DNA of 64,000 nt from Shimia sp965227725 (GCF_965227725.1 NZ_CBDDGH010000005.1:620001-684000); one strand, 5' to 3'. Counted from the stretch's first letter, positions 27,808 through 37,271 are shown. The notes: generated from the sequence alone by a model not told the origin. A program made the numbers and translations.

Positions 27808-30009
27808 ATGCCGATGACTGCTGACAGGATGCTGACCCGCGATCTGGTTCTGGTGGGGGGCGGCCATGCCCATGCGCTGCTGTTGCGTATGTGGGGGATG
27901 CAGCCGGTGGCCGGTGTGCAAGTGACGCTGATCAATCCCGGAGCGACGGCGCCTTATTCGGGGATGTTGCCGGGGCATATTGCCGGGCACTACAGCCGGG
28001 AGGCGCTGGATATTGATCTGGTGAAGCTGGCGGCATGGGCCGGAGTTCGGCTGATCGATGGGGCGGCGACCTCGATTGATCCGACCGCGCGCGTTGTGAC
28101 GGTTGAAGATGCCATCCTTGGAACGCGCGAAATCCCCTACGATGTTGCGTCGCTGGACGTGGGGCTGCATGCGGTCACGCCTCATATTTCCGGATTTGCC
28201 AAATACGGCGTCGGCGCGAAGCCCTTGGGGCTCTATGCCGACAGATGGGCGGGGTTCCTCAAGCAGGTCGAGATGGGACAGGCCGAGGGCCGTGTGGCGG
28301 TGATAGGCGGCGGGGTCGCCGGATCGGAGCTGGCAATGGCGATGGCGCACAACCTGCGCCAGATCGGTCGACCAGGCGGGGTGCATCTGATTGAGGCAGG
28401 CGCAAGGCTTGGCACTGGGGTGCCGGGAGCGGATGCGCCGTTGCGTGCGGCCATGTCCGCGCTTGGCATCACGGTGCATGTGAATGCGAAGGTGAGCCAG
28501 GTGCGTGCGGATGCGGTGGCCTTGAAAGGTGCTGCGGATGTGACCTCTGAGTTCACCGTGGCCACCGCGGGTGGTTTTGCCCATGACTGGGTCGCGGGCT
28601 CCGGGCTTCCCTGTGACGCCGATGGCTTTGTGCAGGTGGATGACCGGCTGTTGGTTGAGGGGCAGGAAGATCTGTTTGCCGTAGGTGATTGCGCGCATCT
28701 GCTGGCGTCGCCGCGCCCCAAGGCCGGGGTGTTTGCGGTGCGGGCCGCGCCGGTTCTTCTGGCCAATATTCGCGCTGCGCTGACCGGGGGCAGCTATGAG
28801 AGGTTCCGTCCGCAGGGAGATTACCTGAAGCTGATCTCTCTGGGGGGCAAAGAGGCGATGGCTGCGAAATGGGGTCGCGTGCTGCGCGGCCCGGCCAAGA
28901 CGCTGTGGACCCTCAAGGATGGGATCGACCAGAAATTCATGCGCCAGTTTGACGAGCTGCCAAACATGGCGCCTGTTGCCAAAGCTGAGCTGGTGGCGCA
29001 GGGCGGACCGTCGCTGGGTGCGGATCAGATGTTGTGCGGCGGCTGTGGGGCCAAAGTGGCACCCAAGCAATTGGCGCAGGCCGTGGCAGCCTTGCCAGCG
29101 GGCACGCGCGAGGATGTGTTGAGCGGGCCGGGAGATGATGCGGCGGTTTTGCGGATGGGCGCGGCGCGTCAGGTGATTTCCGTCGACCATCTGCGCGGCT
29201 TTATTCAAGATCCCGGGCTGATGGCGCGGATTGCAGCGGTACATGCTTTGGGAGATGTCTGGGCAATGGGGGCTGCGCCGCAGTCTGCGCTGTTGTCCGT
29301 GACGCTGCCGCGCATGACACCAGAGCTGCAGGCGCGGGCCATGGCGGAGGTGATGCAGCAAACCGATGTGGTGGTGCGACAGGCGGGCGCCGAGATTGTC
29401 GGCGGGCATTCGACCATGGGTGCTGAGCTGAGCATTGGCCTGACCGTCACAGGGTTGCTCGATGTCGCGCCGATCACGGTGGCGGGTGCGAAAGCCGGGG
29501 ATCGTTTGATCCTGACGCGGCCCATCGGGTCCGGCACGCTGCTGGCGGCGATGATGCAAGGCAAAGCGCAGGGGGCGGATGTGACCGCCGCGCTGGCGCA
29601 GATGGCACAGCCGCAGGGAGATGCGGCGGCGATCCTTCGGGGTGCCCATGCGATGACGGATGTCACGGGCTTTGGCCTTGCCGGTCACTTGATGGCGATT
29701 TGCAAAGCCTCCGAAGTGGCGGCGGAGCTCGATCTGGCCGCGGTGCCGGTTTATGCTGGTGCCGAGGCGCTGGCAGCCGCAGGGCACCGCAGCACGATTT
29801 ACAACGACAACGCCGCGCATACGACGGTGTTTGGCGGGGAAAGCCCACGGGCGGTGTTGCTGCATGATCCGCAGACGGCGGGTGGCCTGTTGGCGGCGGT
29901 GAAGGCGGAAGAAGCGGCTGGCTTGGTGGTGCAGTTGCGCGCGCTGGGGCATGACGCGGCGGTGATTGGCACCCTCACGGAGGGCGGGCCCTCGATTACT
30001 CTGATCTGA
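27808..30009 (+). CDS. selD: Selenide, water dikinase SelD fused to a pyridine nucleotide-disulfide oxidoreductase domain
   Basis: The 733-residue fusion starts with an NDH-2-like flavoprotein domain (VLVGGGHAHA near residue 10, VIGGGVAGSE near 165, FAVGDCAH near 290). From residue 400 it continues with SelD, an AIR-synthase-fold enzyme making selenophosphate from selenide and ATP. The catalytic region LCGGCGAK has C410, C413 and K416, with C413-K416 equivalent to the E. coli C17/K20 pair, so this is a cysteine SelD. The flavin domain probably supplies or senses reduced selenium, which is inference. The start is uncertain among ATGs at 27790, 27808, 27814 and 27829. It ends one base from selU, convergent. 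Confidence 0.92.
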   Translation: MPMTADRMLTRDLVLVGGGHAHALLLRMWGMQPVAGVQVTLINPGATAPYSGMLPGHIAGHYSREALDIDLVKLAAWAGVRLIDGAATSIDPTARVVTVEDAILGTREIPYDVASLDVGLHAVTPHISGFAKYGVGAKPLGLYADRWAGFLKQVEMGQAEGRVAVIGGGVAGSELAMAMAHNLRQIGRPGGVHLIEAGARLGTGVPGADAPLRAAMSALGITVHVNAKVSQVRADAVALKGAADVTSEFTVATAGGFAHDWVAGSGLPCDADGFVQVDDRLLVEGQEDLFAVGDCAHLLASPRPKAGVFAVRAAPVLLANIRAALTGGSYERFRPQGDYLKLISLGGKEAMAAKWGRVLRGPAKTLWTLKDGIDQKFMRQFDELPNMAPVAKAELVAQGGPSLGADQMLCGGCGAKVAPKQLAQAVAALPAGTREDVLSGPGDDAAVLRMGAARQVISVDHLRGFIQDPGLMARIAAVHALGDVWAMGAAPQSALLSVTLPRMTPELQARAMAEVMQQTDVVVRQAGAEIVGGHSTMGAELSIGLTVTGLLDVAPITVAGAKAGDRLILTRPIGSGTLLAAMMQGKAQGADVTAALAQMAQPQGDAAAILRGAHAMTDVTGFGLAGHLMAICKASEVAAELDLAAVPVYAGAEALAAAGHRSTIYNDNAAHTTVFGGESPRAVLLHDPQTAGGLLAAVKAEEAAGLVVQLRALGHDAAVIGTLTEGGPSITLI

Positions 30010-31050
30010 TCACTCCGCAGCGATCAGATCGGCGGCGGTGGCGGCCAGCGTATCCTCAGACAGATCTTGCAGGGCGATCTCCTTGGCGGCCGGCGCATGC
30101 CCGCGGCTGATGCGGGCGTAGCGCGGGTCGTAGTGGGTTGTCACCAGAGCCTGAATGAGGGGAGCAAAGTCGCGAGCCTGCGCCAAGGCTTGCCACTGTT
30201 GCACGGTTTCATGGCCGTGATAGCGGGTCAGCTGGCTGAGCACATCGGCGAGTTTTGCGCTGTCTTCCAGCATGTCGGGATAGGCGGTCATCAGGTGGGT
30301 GACGCGGGCCTGCAAGGGGGCGGTGAGGCGCAGATTGGGCGCGGCGATCATGGCCTGCCAGAGGGCTGGCGGGATGATCAGGCGGCCAATCTTGGAGCTT
30401 TCGGCCTCCACATAGACCGGACAGTCCGGCTTGAGCGCGGCGAGGCCCATGGCCAGCTGGCTTTCAAAGGCTTTCTGGCTCGGTTGAGCTTCTGAGATTG
30501 GGCCAAAGAGCGAGCCGCGATGGGCGGCCATCGCCTCCAGATCGAGCGTTTGGGCGCCTTGGGCCGCGAGGTGGTGCAAAAGACGGGTTTTGGCCGTGCC
30601 TGTGCCGCCGTCGATCACCACCACAGGGCAAGGCATCGTGCCATCATACAGCGCCTTTGAGACCAGACGGCGATAGGCCTGATAGCCGCCCTCCAGCGTG
30701 TCCGCGCGCCAGCCAATTTGTTTGAGGATGATGGCCACGGAGCCTGAGCGCTGGCCGCCGCGCCAGCAATAAACCAAGGGTTTGTAGCTGCCTTCGCGAT
30801 CGGCCAGCGGGCCTTCAAGATGGGCGGCCATATTGCGCGACACCAACGCCGCCCCGATTTTGCGGGCTTTGAACGGGTCTTCCTGCACGTAGATGGTGCC
30901 GACGCGGGCGCGTTCCTCATTGGAAAGCGCAGGCAGGTTAATCGCGCCGGGCATGTGATCCTCGGCAAACTCGGCTGGGGAGCGCACATCGATGACCTCG
31001 TCAAACGGCAGGGCGGCGAGGTCGGCAAGCTGGGTGAGCGCGAGGGGCAT
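30010..31050 (-). CDS. selU: tRNA 2-selenouridine synthase SelU (MnmH)
   Basis: The 346-residue enzyme replaces sulfur with selenium at the wobble 2-thiouridine of tRNAs for Lys, Glu and Gln, using selenophosphate. The N-terminal rhodanese domain has C95 in VYCWRGGQRSGS. The C-terminal P-loop domain has GGTGTAKT (residues 148-155). ATG 31050 follows CGGAG. The stop codons of selD and selU share TGATCA, a tail-to-tail pair of pathway partners with no room for a terminator. Confidence 0.94.
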   Translation of the reverse strand: MPLALTQLADLAALPFDEVIDVRSPAEFAEDHMPGAINLPALSNEERARVGTIYVQEDPFKARKIGAALVSRNMAAHLEGPLADREGSYKPLVYCWRGGQRSGSVAIILKQIGWRADTLEGGYQAYRRLVSKALYDGTMPCPVVVIDGGTGTAKTRLLHHLAAQGAQTLDLEAMAAHRGSLFGPISEAQPSQKAFESQLAMGLAALKPDCPVYVEAESSKIGRLIIPPALWQAMIAAPNLRLTAPLQARVTHLMTAYPDMLEDSAKLADVLSQLTRYHGHETVQQWQALAQARDFAPLIQALVTTHYDPRYARISRGHAPAAKEIALQDLSEDTLAATAADLIAAE

Positions 31051-31136
31051 GGGCGGCTCCGAGGTGGTTGCAGGCCAAGGGGTAGCGCGCCGCATGCCTT
31101 TGAACAAGCGGCTTATTGCGGCCCATTGGCGGGCCT

Positions 31137-33164
31137 CTAGTAGGCGACCATGGTCAGGAGCTCATATTCGGCCACCGGCTCATCATCCTGATTGGTGAGG
31201 CGCACGTGCCAGCGGACCTCTCCGTAGTCGTCATTGCGCTTGGTTTTCTGCTTCACCGTAAGCGCGACCTTGATGCTGTCGCCCGGCACCACCGGTTTCA
31301 TGAAGCGCAGGTTATCAAGGCCGGTGTTTGCGAGCACGGGGCCTTCGTTGGGCTCAACAAAGAGACCGGCGGCGAAGGACAGCAGGAGATAGCCGTGGGC
31401 GACGCGGCCGGGGAAGAACGGATTTCGGGCGGCGGCGGCCTCATCCATGTGGGCATAGAAGGTGTCGCCGGTGAAATGGGCAAAGTGTTCAATGTCCTCA
31501 AGCGACACTTCGCGGGACTCTGTGTGCAGGGTTTCCCCGATCTGCAGTTCTCCAAAGCGGCGGGTGAACGGGTGGGCAGGCGCGGGCTGTTGCGCGACCC
31601 CGGGCACCCACTGGCCGGTGATTTTGGCGAGCATGTCAGGGCTGCCCTGAATGGCGGTGCGCTGCATGTAGTGTTTGACCGCGCGGATGCCGCCCAGTTC
31701 TTCGCCGCCGCCAGCGCGCCCGGGGCCGCCATGTGTCATATGGGGCAGGGGCGCGCCATGCCCTGTGGCCTCGGCCATGCTGTCGCGGTTGTTGATGTAG
31801 ATGCGGCCATTATAGGCTGCGCTGCCCAGCGCGACGTCGCGGGCGATATCCGTATCATGTGTGATGAGTGAGGTGACCAGCGAGCCTTGTCCCTTATTGG
31901 CTAGTGCAATGGCGTGGTCGAGCGTGCGGTAGCTCATGATGGTGGAGACCGGACCGAAGGCTTCGGTGCCGTGGGCATGGGTGGCAGTGTCCGGATCGGA
32001 GCAGTGAAACAGCATGGGCGGCACAAAAGCGCCCTTGGCGAGGTCACTGGCAAGTTCCATGTTTCCAGCCCCGTCAAACACCTGTTCACATTCGGTGGCG
32101 AGAAGCGCGGCCTTGGCATGCACATCACGTTTCTGCGCGGCGGAGACCAAGGCCCCCATCTGTGTGTTGGGGGCGCGGGGGTCTCCGATCAGGGTGTCGG
32201 CCAAGCGCTGGCTGAGCGCGTCGATCACGCTTTCCGTCGCGCTTTCCGGCACGATGATGCGGCGGATGGCGGTACATTTCTGCCCCGCTTTGGTGGTCAT
32301 TTCCTGCGCGGCCTCTTTGATGAAAAGGTCAAATTCCGGCGTGCCCACTGTGGCGTCCGGCCCAAGGATGGAGGCATTGAGGCTGTCGGCCTCTGCCGTG
32401 AATCGGGTTGAGTTCTGCAAAATCAGCGGGTTGGAGCGCAGTTTTAATGCGGTCTGTGCGGAGCCGGTGAAGGCCACAGCATCCTGACAGCTGAGATGAT
32501 CGAGCATGTCGCCAAGTCCGCCGGAGACCAGTTGCACAGCGCCTTCAGGGAGAATGCCGCTGTCGATGATGAGACGCACGCAAAGCTCGGTGACATAGCA
32601 GCTGGCGGTGGCGGGTTTCACAATGGCGGGCACACCGGCCAAAAGCGTGGGGGCGAGTTTTTCAAGCATGCCCCAAACCGGAAAGTTGAAGGCGTTGATG
32701 TGGATCGCGACGCCTTGCAGGGGCGTGCAGATGTGCTGGCCTAGAAAGCTGCCGTTGCGGGAGAGTTGCTCGACTTCGCCATCGGGATAGACCGTGCTGT
32801 CGGGCATCTCGCGGCGGCCTTTGGAGGCGTAGACCAGCATGGTGCCGATGCCGCCGTCGATGTCGATCAGGTGATCGGTTTGTGTGGCTCCGGTGTGAAA
32901 GGAGAGATCATAGAGCGCCTGCCGGTGTTCGCGCAGATGCAAGGCTAACGCCTTGAGCATGCGGGCGCGGTCATGGAAGGTCATTTGGCGTAAGGCTGCG
33001 CCGCCGGTCTTGCGGGCGTAAGACAGCATCAACTGAACATCGAGCGTGTCATTGCCCGCAGTTGCGAAAGGCGCGCCGGTGATCGCGCAGTCAATTGCGC
33101 GCGCGGCGCTGTTTGGTGCAATCCACTGGCCTGCGGCGAAACTTGCCACCTGATGAATGGACAT
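31137..33164 (-). CDS. paaZ: Bifunctional ring-opening protein PaaZ
   Basis: The 675-residue enzyme hydrolyses oxepin-CoA to open the ring and then oxidises the aldehyde in phenylacetate breakdown. The N-terminal aldehyde dehydrogenase domain (residues 1-520) has the catalytic KAGQKCTAIRR cysteine. The C-terminal MaoC-type hydratase domain (about 540-675) has GDTFYAHMDEAAA and GRVAHGYLLLS. Both halves are intact, so no dead-end split is expected. ATG 33164 follows GGGAGGGG. It is transcribed away from paaI-paaK-paaR. Confidence 0.95.
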   Translation of the reverse strand: MSIHQVASFAAGQWIAPNSAARAIDCAITGAPFATAGNDTLDVQLMLSYARKTGGAALRQMTFHDRARMLKALALHLREHRQALYDLSFHTGATQTDHLIDIDGGIGTMLVYASKGRREMPDSTVYPDGEVEQLSRNGSFLGQHICTPLQGVAIHINAFNFPVWGMLEKLAPTLLAGVPAIVKPATASCYVTELCVRLIIDSGILPEGAVQLVSGGLGDMLDHLSCQDAVAFTGSAQTALKLRSNPLILQNSTRFTAEADSLNASILGPDATVGTPEFDLFIKEAAQEMTTKAGQKCTAIRRIIVPESATESVIDALSQRLADTLIGDPRAPNTQMGALVSAAQKRDVHAKAALLATECEQVFDGAGNMELASDLAKGAFVPPMLFHCSDPDTATHAHGTEAFGPVSTIMSYRTLDHAIALANKGQGSLVTSLITHDTDIARDVALGSAAYNGRIYINNRDSMAEATGHGAPLPHMTHGGPGRAGGGEELGGIRAVKHYMQRTAIQGSPDMLAKITGQWVPGVAQQPAPAHPFTRRFGELQIGETLHTESREVSLEDIEHFAHFTGDTFYAHMDEAAAARNPFFPGRVAHGYLLLSFAAGLFVEPNEGPVLANTGLDNLRFMKPVVPGDSIKVALTVKQKTKRNDDYGEVRWHVRLTNQDDEPVAEYELLTMVAY

Positions 33165-33200
33165 GGCTGCCCCTCCCTGAATGTCTCCTCTGGTTATTTA

Positions 33201-33222
33201 TTGACCAACCGTTCGGTTTATG
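33201..33222. promoter_or_regulatory. Candidate PaaR (TetR-type) operator between paaZ and paaI
   Basis: AACCG-TT-CGGTT (33207-33218) is an inverted repeat in the 111-base divergent gap. Toward paaI, TTGACC (33201-33206) adjoins it as a possible -35. Toward paaZ it falls in the spacer between TTGCAT and AATAAA. A TetR regulator gene closes the adjacent operon. Assignment is by position and symmetry. Confidence 0.5.
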
Positions 33223-33275
33223 CAAGCTGGGAGAGAGGAACATCACGCAGGGGAGGCAGTGATGGGGAGGACGCG

Positions 33276-33713
33276 ATGGGAGAGCTGACGCCAAAGGCGC
33301 GGGCGGAAAAGGCTGCGGCGGCGATGTGGGCGAATGATCGCGCGAGTCAGCATATCGGCATGGAGATTGCCGAGGTGGATGCCGGGCGTGCGGTGCTGAC
33401 ACTGACGGTGCGGCCTGAGCATTGCAACGGGCATGGGATCTGTCACGGCGGCATCACCTTTATGCTGGCGGACAGTGCGTTTGCCTTTGCGTGCAACAGC
33501 CGCAACCAGATGACGGTCGCGCAGCACAACGCCATCAGCTACCTCGCCCCGGGACAAGAAGGCGATGTGCTGCGGGCCGAGGCGCGGGAGATCAGCCTCA
33601 CCGGCCGCAGCGGGCTTTATGATGTCACCGTAACCAATCAGGACGATCAGGTGATTGCCGCCTTTCGCGGGGCGTCGCGTGCGGTCAAAGGCGCGGTATT
33701 TGAAGAAGACTAG
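33276..33713 (+). CDS. paaI: Hotdog-fold acyl-CoA thioesterase PaaI
   Basis: The 145-residue hotdog thioesterase has the signature NGHGICHGGITFMLAD, with H57-G58-G59 and D66. In the phenylacetate pathway it rescues CoA from stalled ring-hydroxylated intermediates. I place the start at ATG 33276, preceded by GGGGAGG. An open extension of 41 codons upstream crosses the promoter and is not conserved. It is first in a paaI-paaK-paaR operon. Confidence 0.93.
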   Translation: MGELTPKARAEKAAAAMWANDRASQHIGMEIAEVDAGRAVLTLTVRPEHCNGHGICHGGITFMLADSAFAFACNSRNQMTVAQHNAISYLAPGQEGDVLRAEAREISLTGRSGLYDVTVTNQDDQVIAAFRGASRAVKGAVFEED

Positions 33714-33734
33714 CGGGGAACTTGGGAGGGTTTC

Positions 33735-35036
33735 ATGAAGGATTTGTCACCACGGCGGGAGGAGCTGGAGCCAATCGAAATTGCCTCGATTGACGAAATC
33801 CGGGCGGTGCAGCTCGCGCGTCTGAAATGGTCGCTGCGCCATGCCTATGAAAATGTGCCGATGTACCGACTGCGGTTTGATGCGGCCGGTGTGCATCCGG
33901 ATGATCTGAAATCGCTCAGCGATCTGGCGAAATTTCCCTTCACCTACAAAGACGATCTGCGCGACAACTATCCGTTTGGCATGCTGGCAGTGCCACGGGC
34001 GCAGATTGCGCGGCTGCATGCTTCTTCCGGTACTACGGGCAAGCCAACGGTGGTTGGCTATACGCAAAAGGACATCGACAATTGGGCGGATTTGATGGCG
34101 CGCAGCCTCAGGGCGTCGGGATTGCGCGCAGGTGACATGATCCACAACGCCTATGGCTATGGGCTGTTCACCGGTGGGCTGGGCGCGCACTACGGGATTG
34201 AGCGTCTTGGGGCGACGGTGGTGCCGATGAGTGGCGGGCAGACCGAGAAACAGGTTGGGCTGATCACAGATTTCAAACCGGATGGGATCATGGTGACGCC
34301 GAGCTATATGCTCAACATTCTGGAGGCGTTTCAGGCGGCGGGGATTGATCCGCGCGAGAGTTCGCTGAGCGTTGGGGTGTTTGGGGCGGAGCCCTGGACC
34401 GACGCGATGCGCAAAGAGGTTGAAGCCGCCTTTGATATGCATGCGGTCGACATCTACGGGCTGTCAGAAATCATGGGGCCGGGGGTGGCCAATGAATGTG
34501 TGGAGACCAAAGATGGGCCGGTGATCTGGGAGGATCATTTCTATCCGGAGATTATCAACCCTGAGACCGGCGAAGTGGTCGCTGATGGCGAAATTGGCGA
34601 GCTGGTGTTCACCACCCTGACCAAAGAAGGCCTACCGATGGTGCGCTATCGCACGCGCGATCTGACCCGGCTTTTGCCCGGCACGGCCCGCTCGATGCGC
34701 CGGATGGAGAAGATCACCGGTCGCAGTGATGACATGATCATTTTGCGCGGGGTGAATGTGTTCCCCTCACAAATCGAGGAACAGGTGCTGGCCACGGAGG
34801 GGCTTGCGCCCTATTACCAGATCGAACTTTACAAAGACGGTCGGATGGACGCAATGCGGGTGCATGTTGAGGCGCTGCCGGAAGCGGGCAATACAGAAGA
34901 GGTGACGCGGGTTTTGAGCAAACATATCAAGGCGATGGTCGGCGTTTCTGCAGCGGTTTCTGTGGGCGCACCTGGCTCGGTCGAGCGCTCTCAGGGCAAA
35001 GCGCGCCGGGTTGTTGACCGGCGGAGCGAAGGCTGA
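33735..35036 (+). CDS. paaK: Phenylacetate-CoA ligase PaaK
   Basis: The 433-residue adenylate-forming enzyme activates phenylacetate with ATP and CoA, the entry step of the pathway. The P-loop HASSGTTGKPT (residues 95-105), the IYGLSEIMGPG substrate motif and the C-terminal YRTRD and GRSDDMIILRGVNVFPSQIE blocks are those of PaaK. It lies 21 bases after paaI and 4 bases before the regulator gene. Confidence 0.96.
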   Translation: MKDLSPRREELEPIEIASIDEIRAVQLARLKWSLRHAYENVPMYRLRFDAAGVHPDDLKSLSDLAKFPFTYKDDLRDNYPFGMLAVPRAQIARLHASSGTTGKPTVVGYTQKDIDNWADLMARSLRASGLRAGDMIHNAYGYGLFTGGLGAHYGIERLGATVVPMSGGQTEKQVGLITDFKPDGIMVTPSYMLNILEAFQAAGIDPRESSLSVGVFGAEPWTDAMRKEVEAAFDMHAVDIYGLSEIMGPGVANECVETKDGPVIWEDHFYPEIINPETGEVVADGEIGELVFTTLTKEGLPMVRYRTRDLTRLLPGTARSMRRMEKITGRSDDMIILRGVNVFPSQIEEQVLATEGLAPYYQIELYKDGRMDAMRVHVEALPEAGNTEEVTRVLSKHIKAMVGVSAAVSVGAPGSVERSQGKARRVVDRRSEG

Positions 35037-35040
35037 GCCC

Positions 35041-35673
35041 ATGGCGCGCACCATTGCCAAAGACCACGATCAGAAGCGGGCGCATATCCTGAAGGTGGCG
35101 GCAAAAGTCTTTGCCGCCGAAGGGTTTGATCGCGCGTCTATGACGGTTTTGGCAAAGGCTTGCGGCATCTCCAAGGCCAATATCTATCACTACTACAGCG
35201 GCAAGGATGCTTTGCTGTTTGATGTGCTGGACAGCTATCTGCGCGCGCTGCGAGATCGGGTTTGCGGCTTGGCGCTGGGGGAGTTGGCGCCCGAGGCGCA
35301 GTTGCGCGCGCTGTTGCGGGAAATCCTGTTGGCCTATCAGGGCGCTGACGATGAGCATCGGGTGCAGAGCAGCGGCATTGCGCGCCTGCCTGAGGCAGAG
35401 CAGCAGGTGCTGCGCGGCTATCAGCGTGACATGGTGGCGGTGATGAAGAAGGTTGTGGCGGCCAATGCGCCAGCGCTGTTTGCCGAGGATGCGGCGCACC
35501 TGCATGAAACCACCATGTCGATCTTTGGCATGCTGAATTGGTACTATATGTGGCAGAGCGCTGCGGATGAGGCTGCGCGGCTGCGCTATGCGGATATGGT
35601 GGCCGATCTTTTGCTGAACGGGATCACAGGGACAGCTGGTAACACAGGCGCCGCCGGGGGCGGGAAACCCTGA
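35041..35673 (+). CDS. TetR-family regulator, probably PaaR
   Basis: The 210-residue protein has an N-terminal TetR helix-turn-helix (AAEGFDRASMTVLAKACG and SKANIYHYYSGKDAL, residues about 25-58) and an all-helical ligand domain. Its place at the end of paaI-paaK suggests it senses phenylacetyl-CoA and represses the paa genes, as known for PaaR in other proteobacteria; this is inferred. ATG 35041 is 4 bases after the paaK stop. Confidence 0.82.
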   Translation: MARTIAKDHDQKRAHILKVAAKVFAAEGFDRASMTVLAKACGISKANIYHYYSGKDALLFDVLDSYLRALRDRVCGLALGELAPEAQLRALLREILLAYQGADDEHRVQSSGIARLPEAEQQVLRGYQRDMVAVMKKVVAANAPALFAEDAAHLHETTMSIFGMLNWYYMWQSAADEAARLRYADMVADLLLNGITGTAGNTGAAGGGKP

Positions 35674-35766
35674 CCTGACAAAACATCCTTAATATGCGTT
35701 AATATTTGCACTGGTCAGCGCCGGTGTTAAGATTTGTTTTTTGGTTAATTTGTTTGAGGGATTTTC

Positions 35767-36141
35767 ATGAAGACCTATATGAAATCTGTTGTTTTGGTAA
35801 CGGCGCTGGCTGGGCCGACCTTCTCACAAGCTGATCCGTCCTTTGGTTTTGGGGTCACTTTTGTGTTTGGCGGCGACGTTGCCGCGGGCATTCGCGTTTT
35901 CAGCGATGACGAGCCCGAAAGTGCGGTTCTGGCAATCGGGGCGGACTATAAGTTCGGCTCCGGCGCGATCCGGCCGACGGTGGGTGCGGCCTATCTGGAT
36001 GAGGATTTCTACGTCGATTTCAGCCTTGGATATGATCTCGGCATCGGTGCGCTGGACTATGGCATCGGTATTGGCGGCGCGTTTGACACCGAAGAGGAAA
36101 ACTCAGGGTCCCCCGCGCCATCCACTGACGGCCCGACTTAA
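35767..36141 (+). CDS. Small secreted glycine-rich protein, unknown
   Basis: The 124-residue product has a signal peptide (cleavage near FSQA-DP, residues 19-23). An Asp/Gly/Tyr-rich mature part with alternating hydrophobic residues follows, suggesting a short beta-sheet or small barrel of the outer-membrane type. The tail is Glu/Ser/Pro-rich. I do not recognise a family. The ATG has GAGGGA upstream. It sits between two paa blocks and reads toward paaE; a link to the pathway is not evident. Confidence 0.65.
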   Translation: MKTYMKSVVLVTALAGPTFSQADPSFGFGVTFVFGGDVAAGIRVFSDDEPESAVLAIGADYKFGSGAIRPTVGAAYLDEDFYVDFSLGYDLGIGALDYGIGIGGAFDTEEENSGSPAPSTDGPT

Positions 36142-36190
36142 GAAAATATCATAGATTATAGATTGTTAGCGCCTTGAATTTAAAGCGCGC

Positions 36191-37261
36191 TCATTCGTCA
36201 TATGACACCACCACGCGGTCGCTGAGCGGGTAGGATTGGCACGACAGCACGTAGCCTTTTTCCACCTCGTAATCCTCCAGCGCGTGGTTGGTGTGCATGT
36301 CAACCTCGCCTTCAAGCACGCGGCAGCGGCAGGTGGCGCAGACGCCCGCCTTGCAGGCATAGGGCACATCCAGAGATTGCGCACGCGCGGCGTCGAGGAT
36401 GGCGGTGTTCTGATCCATGGTGATGGTCTGCGTGGCGCCATCCAGCGTGATCGTCGCAGTCACTTTGTCAGCTTCTGAGGTCGTGCTGGCCGCTTTCTGT
36501 CTGGCGCGGCCGGGTTGGCTGCTGGCGAAGAGTTCAAACTTGATCTGCTCTTTGGCGAGACCGTGATCCTGCAGGGCTTTTGCGATGCCAAGCATCATCG
36601 GCTCCGGCCCGCAGATGAAGGCGGTGTCGACGCTGTTGATGTCGATCCATCCGGAGCCAAAGAGCTGGGCGCATTTCTCCTCTGTCACCAGCCCGGTGAA
36701 TAGGTCGATTTCCTGACTGTCACTTTCCAACACGTGGATAACGTTGAAGCGGCCCATATAAAGGTTTTTGAGGTCTTCGAGTTCCTCACGGAACATGATC
36801 GTGGAGACGCCTTTGTTGGCGTAGATCAGGGTGAAATTGGCGCGTGGTTCGCGGCTGAGGGTGGTTTTGATCAGCGAAAGCACCGGTGTGATGCCGGAGC
36901 CACCTGCAAAGCCGAGGTAGGTTTTGGCGGCATCAGCATCAAGATCGGTGAAAAACGTGCCCATGGGCGGCATGGCAGAGAGCGTGTCGCCGATTTTCAG
37001 ATCGCTGTTGGCCCATGTGGAGAAGGCCCCGCCATCAACCCGTTTGATGCCGACCTGCAGCACGCCGTCGTCTTTGCCTGCGCAGATCGAATAGGAGCGG
37101 CGCAGCTCTTCGCCGTCGAAATCTCGCTTGAACGTCAGGTATTGGCCTTGGATGAAATCAAACACTGCCGCGTCATCTGCTGTTGGGGCGAGGGTGACCA
37201 CCACCGCGTCCCGGATGGTCTTTTGGATGTCTGTGACTGTGAGGTCATGAAAACGCGCCAT
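36191..37261 (-). CDS. paaE: Phenylacetyl-CoA epoxidase reductase subunit PaaE
   Basis: The 356-residue reductase carries electrons from NADPH to the PaaABC oxygenase. An FAD/NAD(P)-binding ferredoxin-reductase part (RRSYSICAG, GFAGGSGITPVLSLI, FICGPEPMM) is followed by a plant-type [2Fe-2S] domain with CKAGVCATCRCRV and a later cysteine in VLSCQSYP. ATG 37261 follows GAGGAGA. It is the last gene of paaABCDE. Confidence 0.95.
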   Translation of the reverse strand: MARFHDLTVTDIQKTIRDAVVVTLAPTADDAAVFDFIQGQYLTFKRDFDGEELRRSYSICAGKDDGVLQVGIKRVDGGAFSTWANSDLKIGDTLSAMPPMGTFFTDLDADAAKTYLGFAGGSGITPVLSLIKTTLSREPRANFTLIYANKGVSTIMFREELEDLKNLYMGRFNVIHVLESDSQEIDLFTGLVTEEKCAQLFGSGWIDINSVDTAFICGPEPMMLGIAKALQDHGLAKEQIKFELFASSQPGRARQKAASTTSEADKVTATITLDGATQTITMDQNTAILDAARAQSLDVPYACKAGVCATCRCRVLEGEVDMHTNHALEDYEVEKGYVLSCQSYPLSDRVVVSYDE

Positions 37262-37271
37262 GGTGGTCTCC

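Noticed and set aside
27592..29952. 786-codon antisense frame over selD
   Set aside because: The sense strand encodes a clear two-domain enzyme; the antisense product is His/Arg-rich with no motif.
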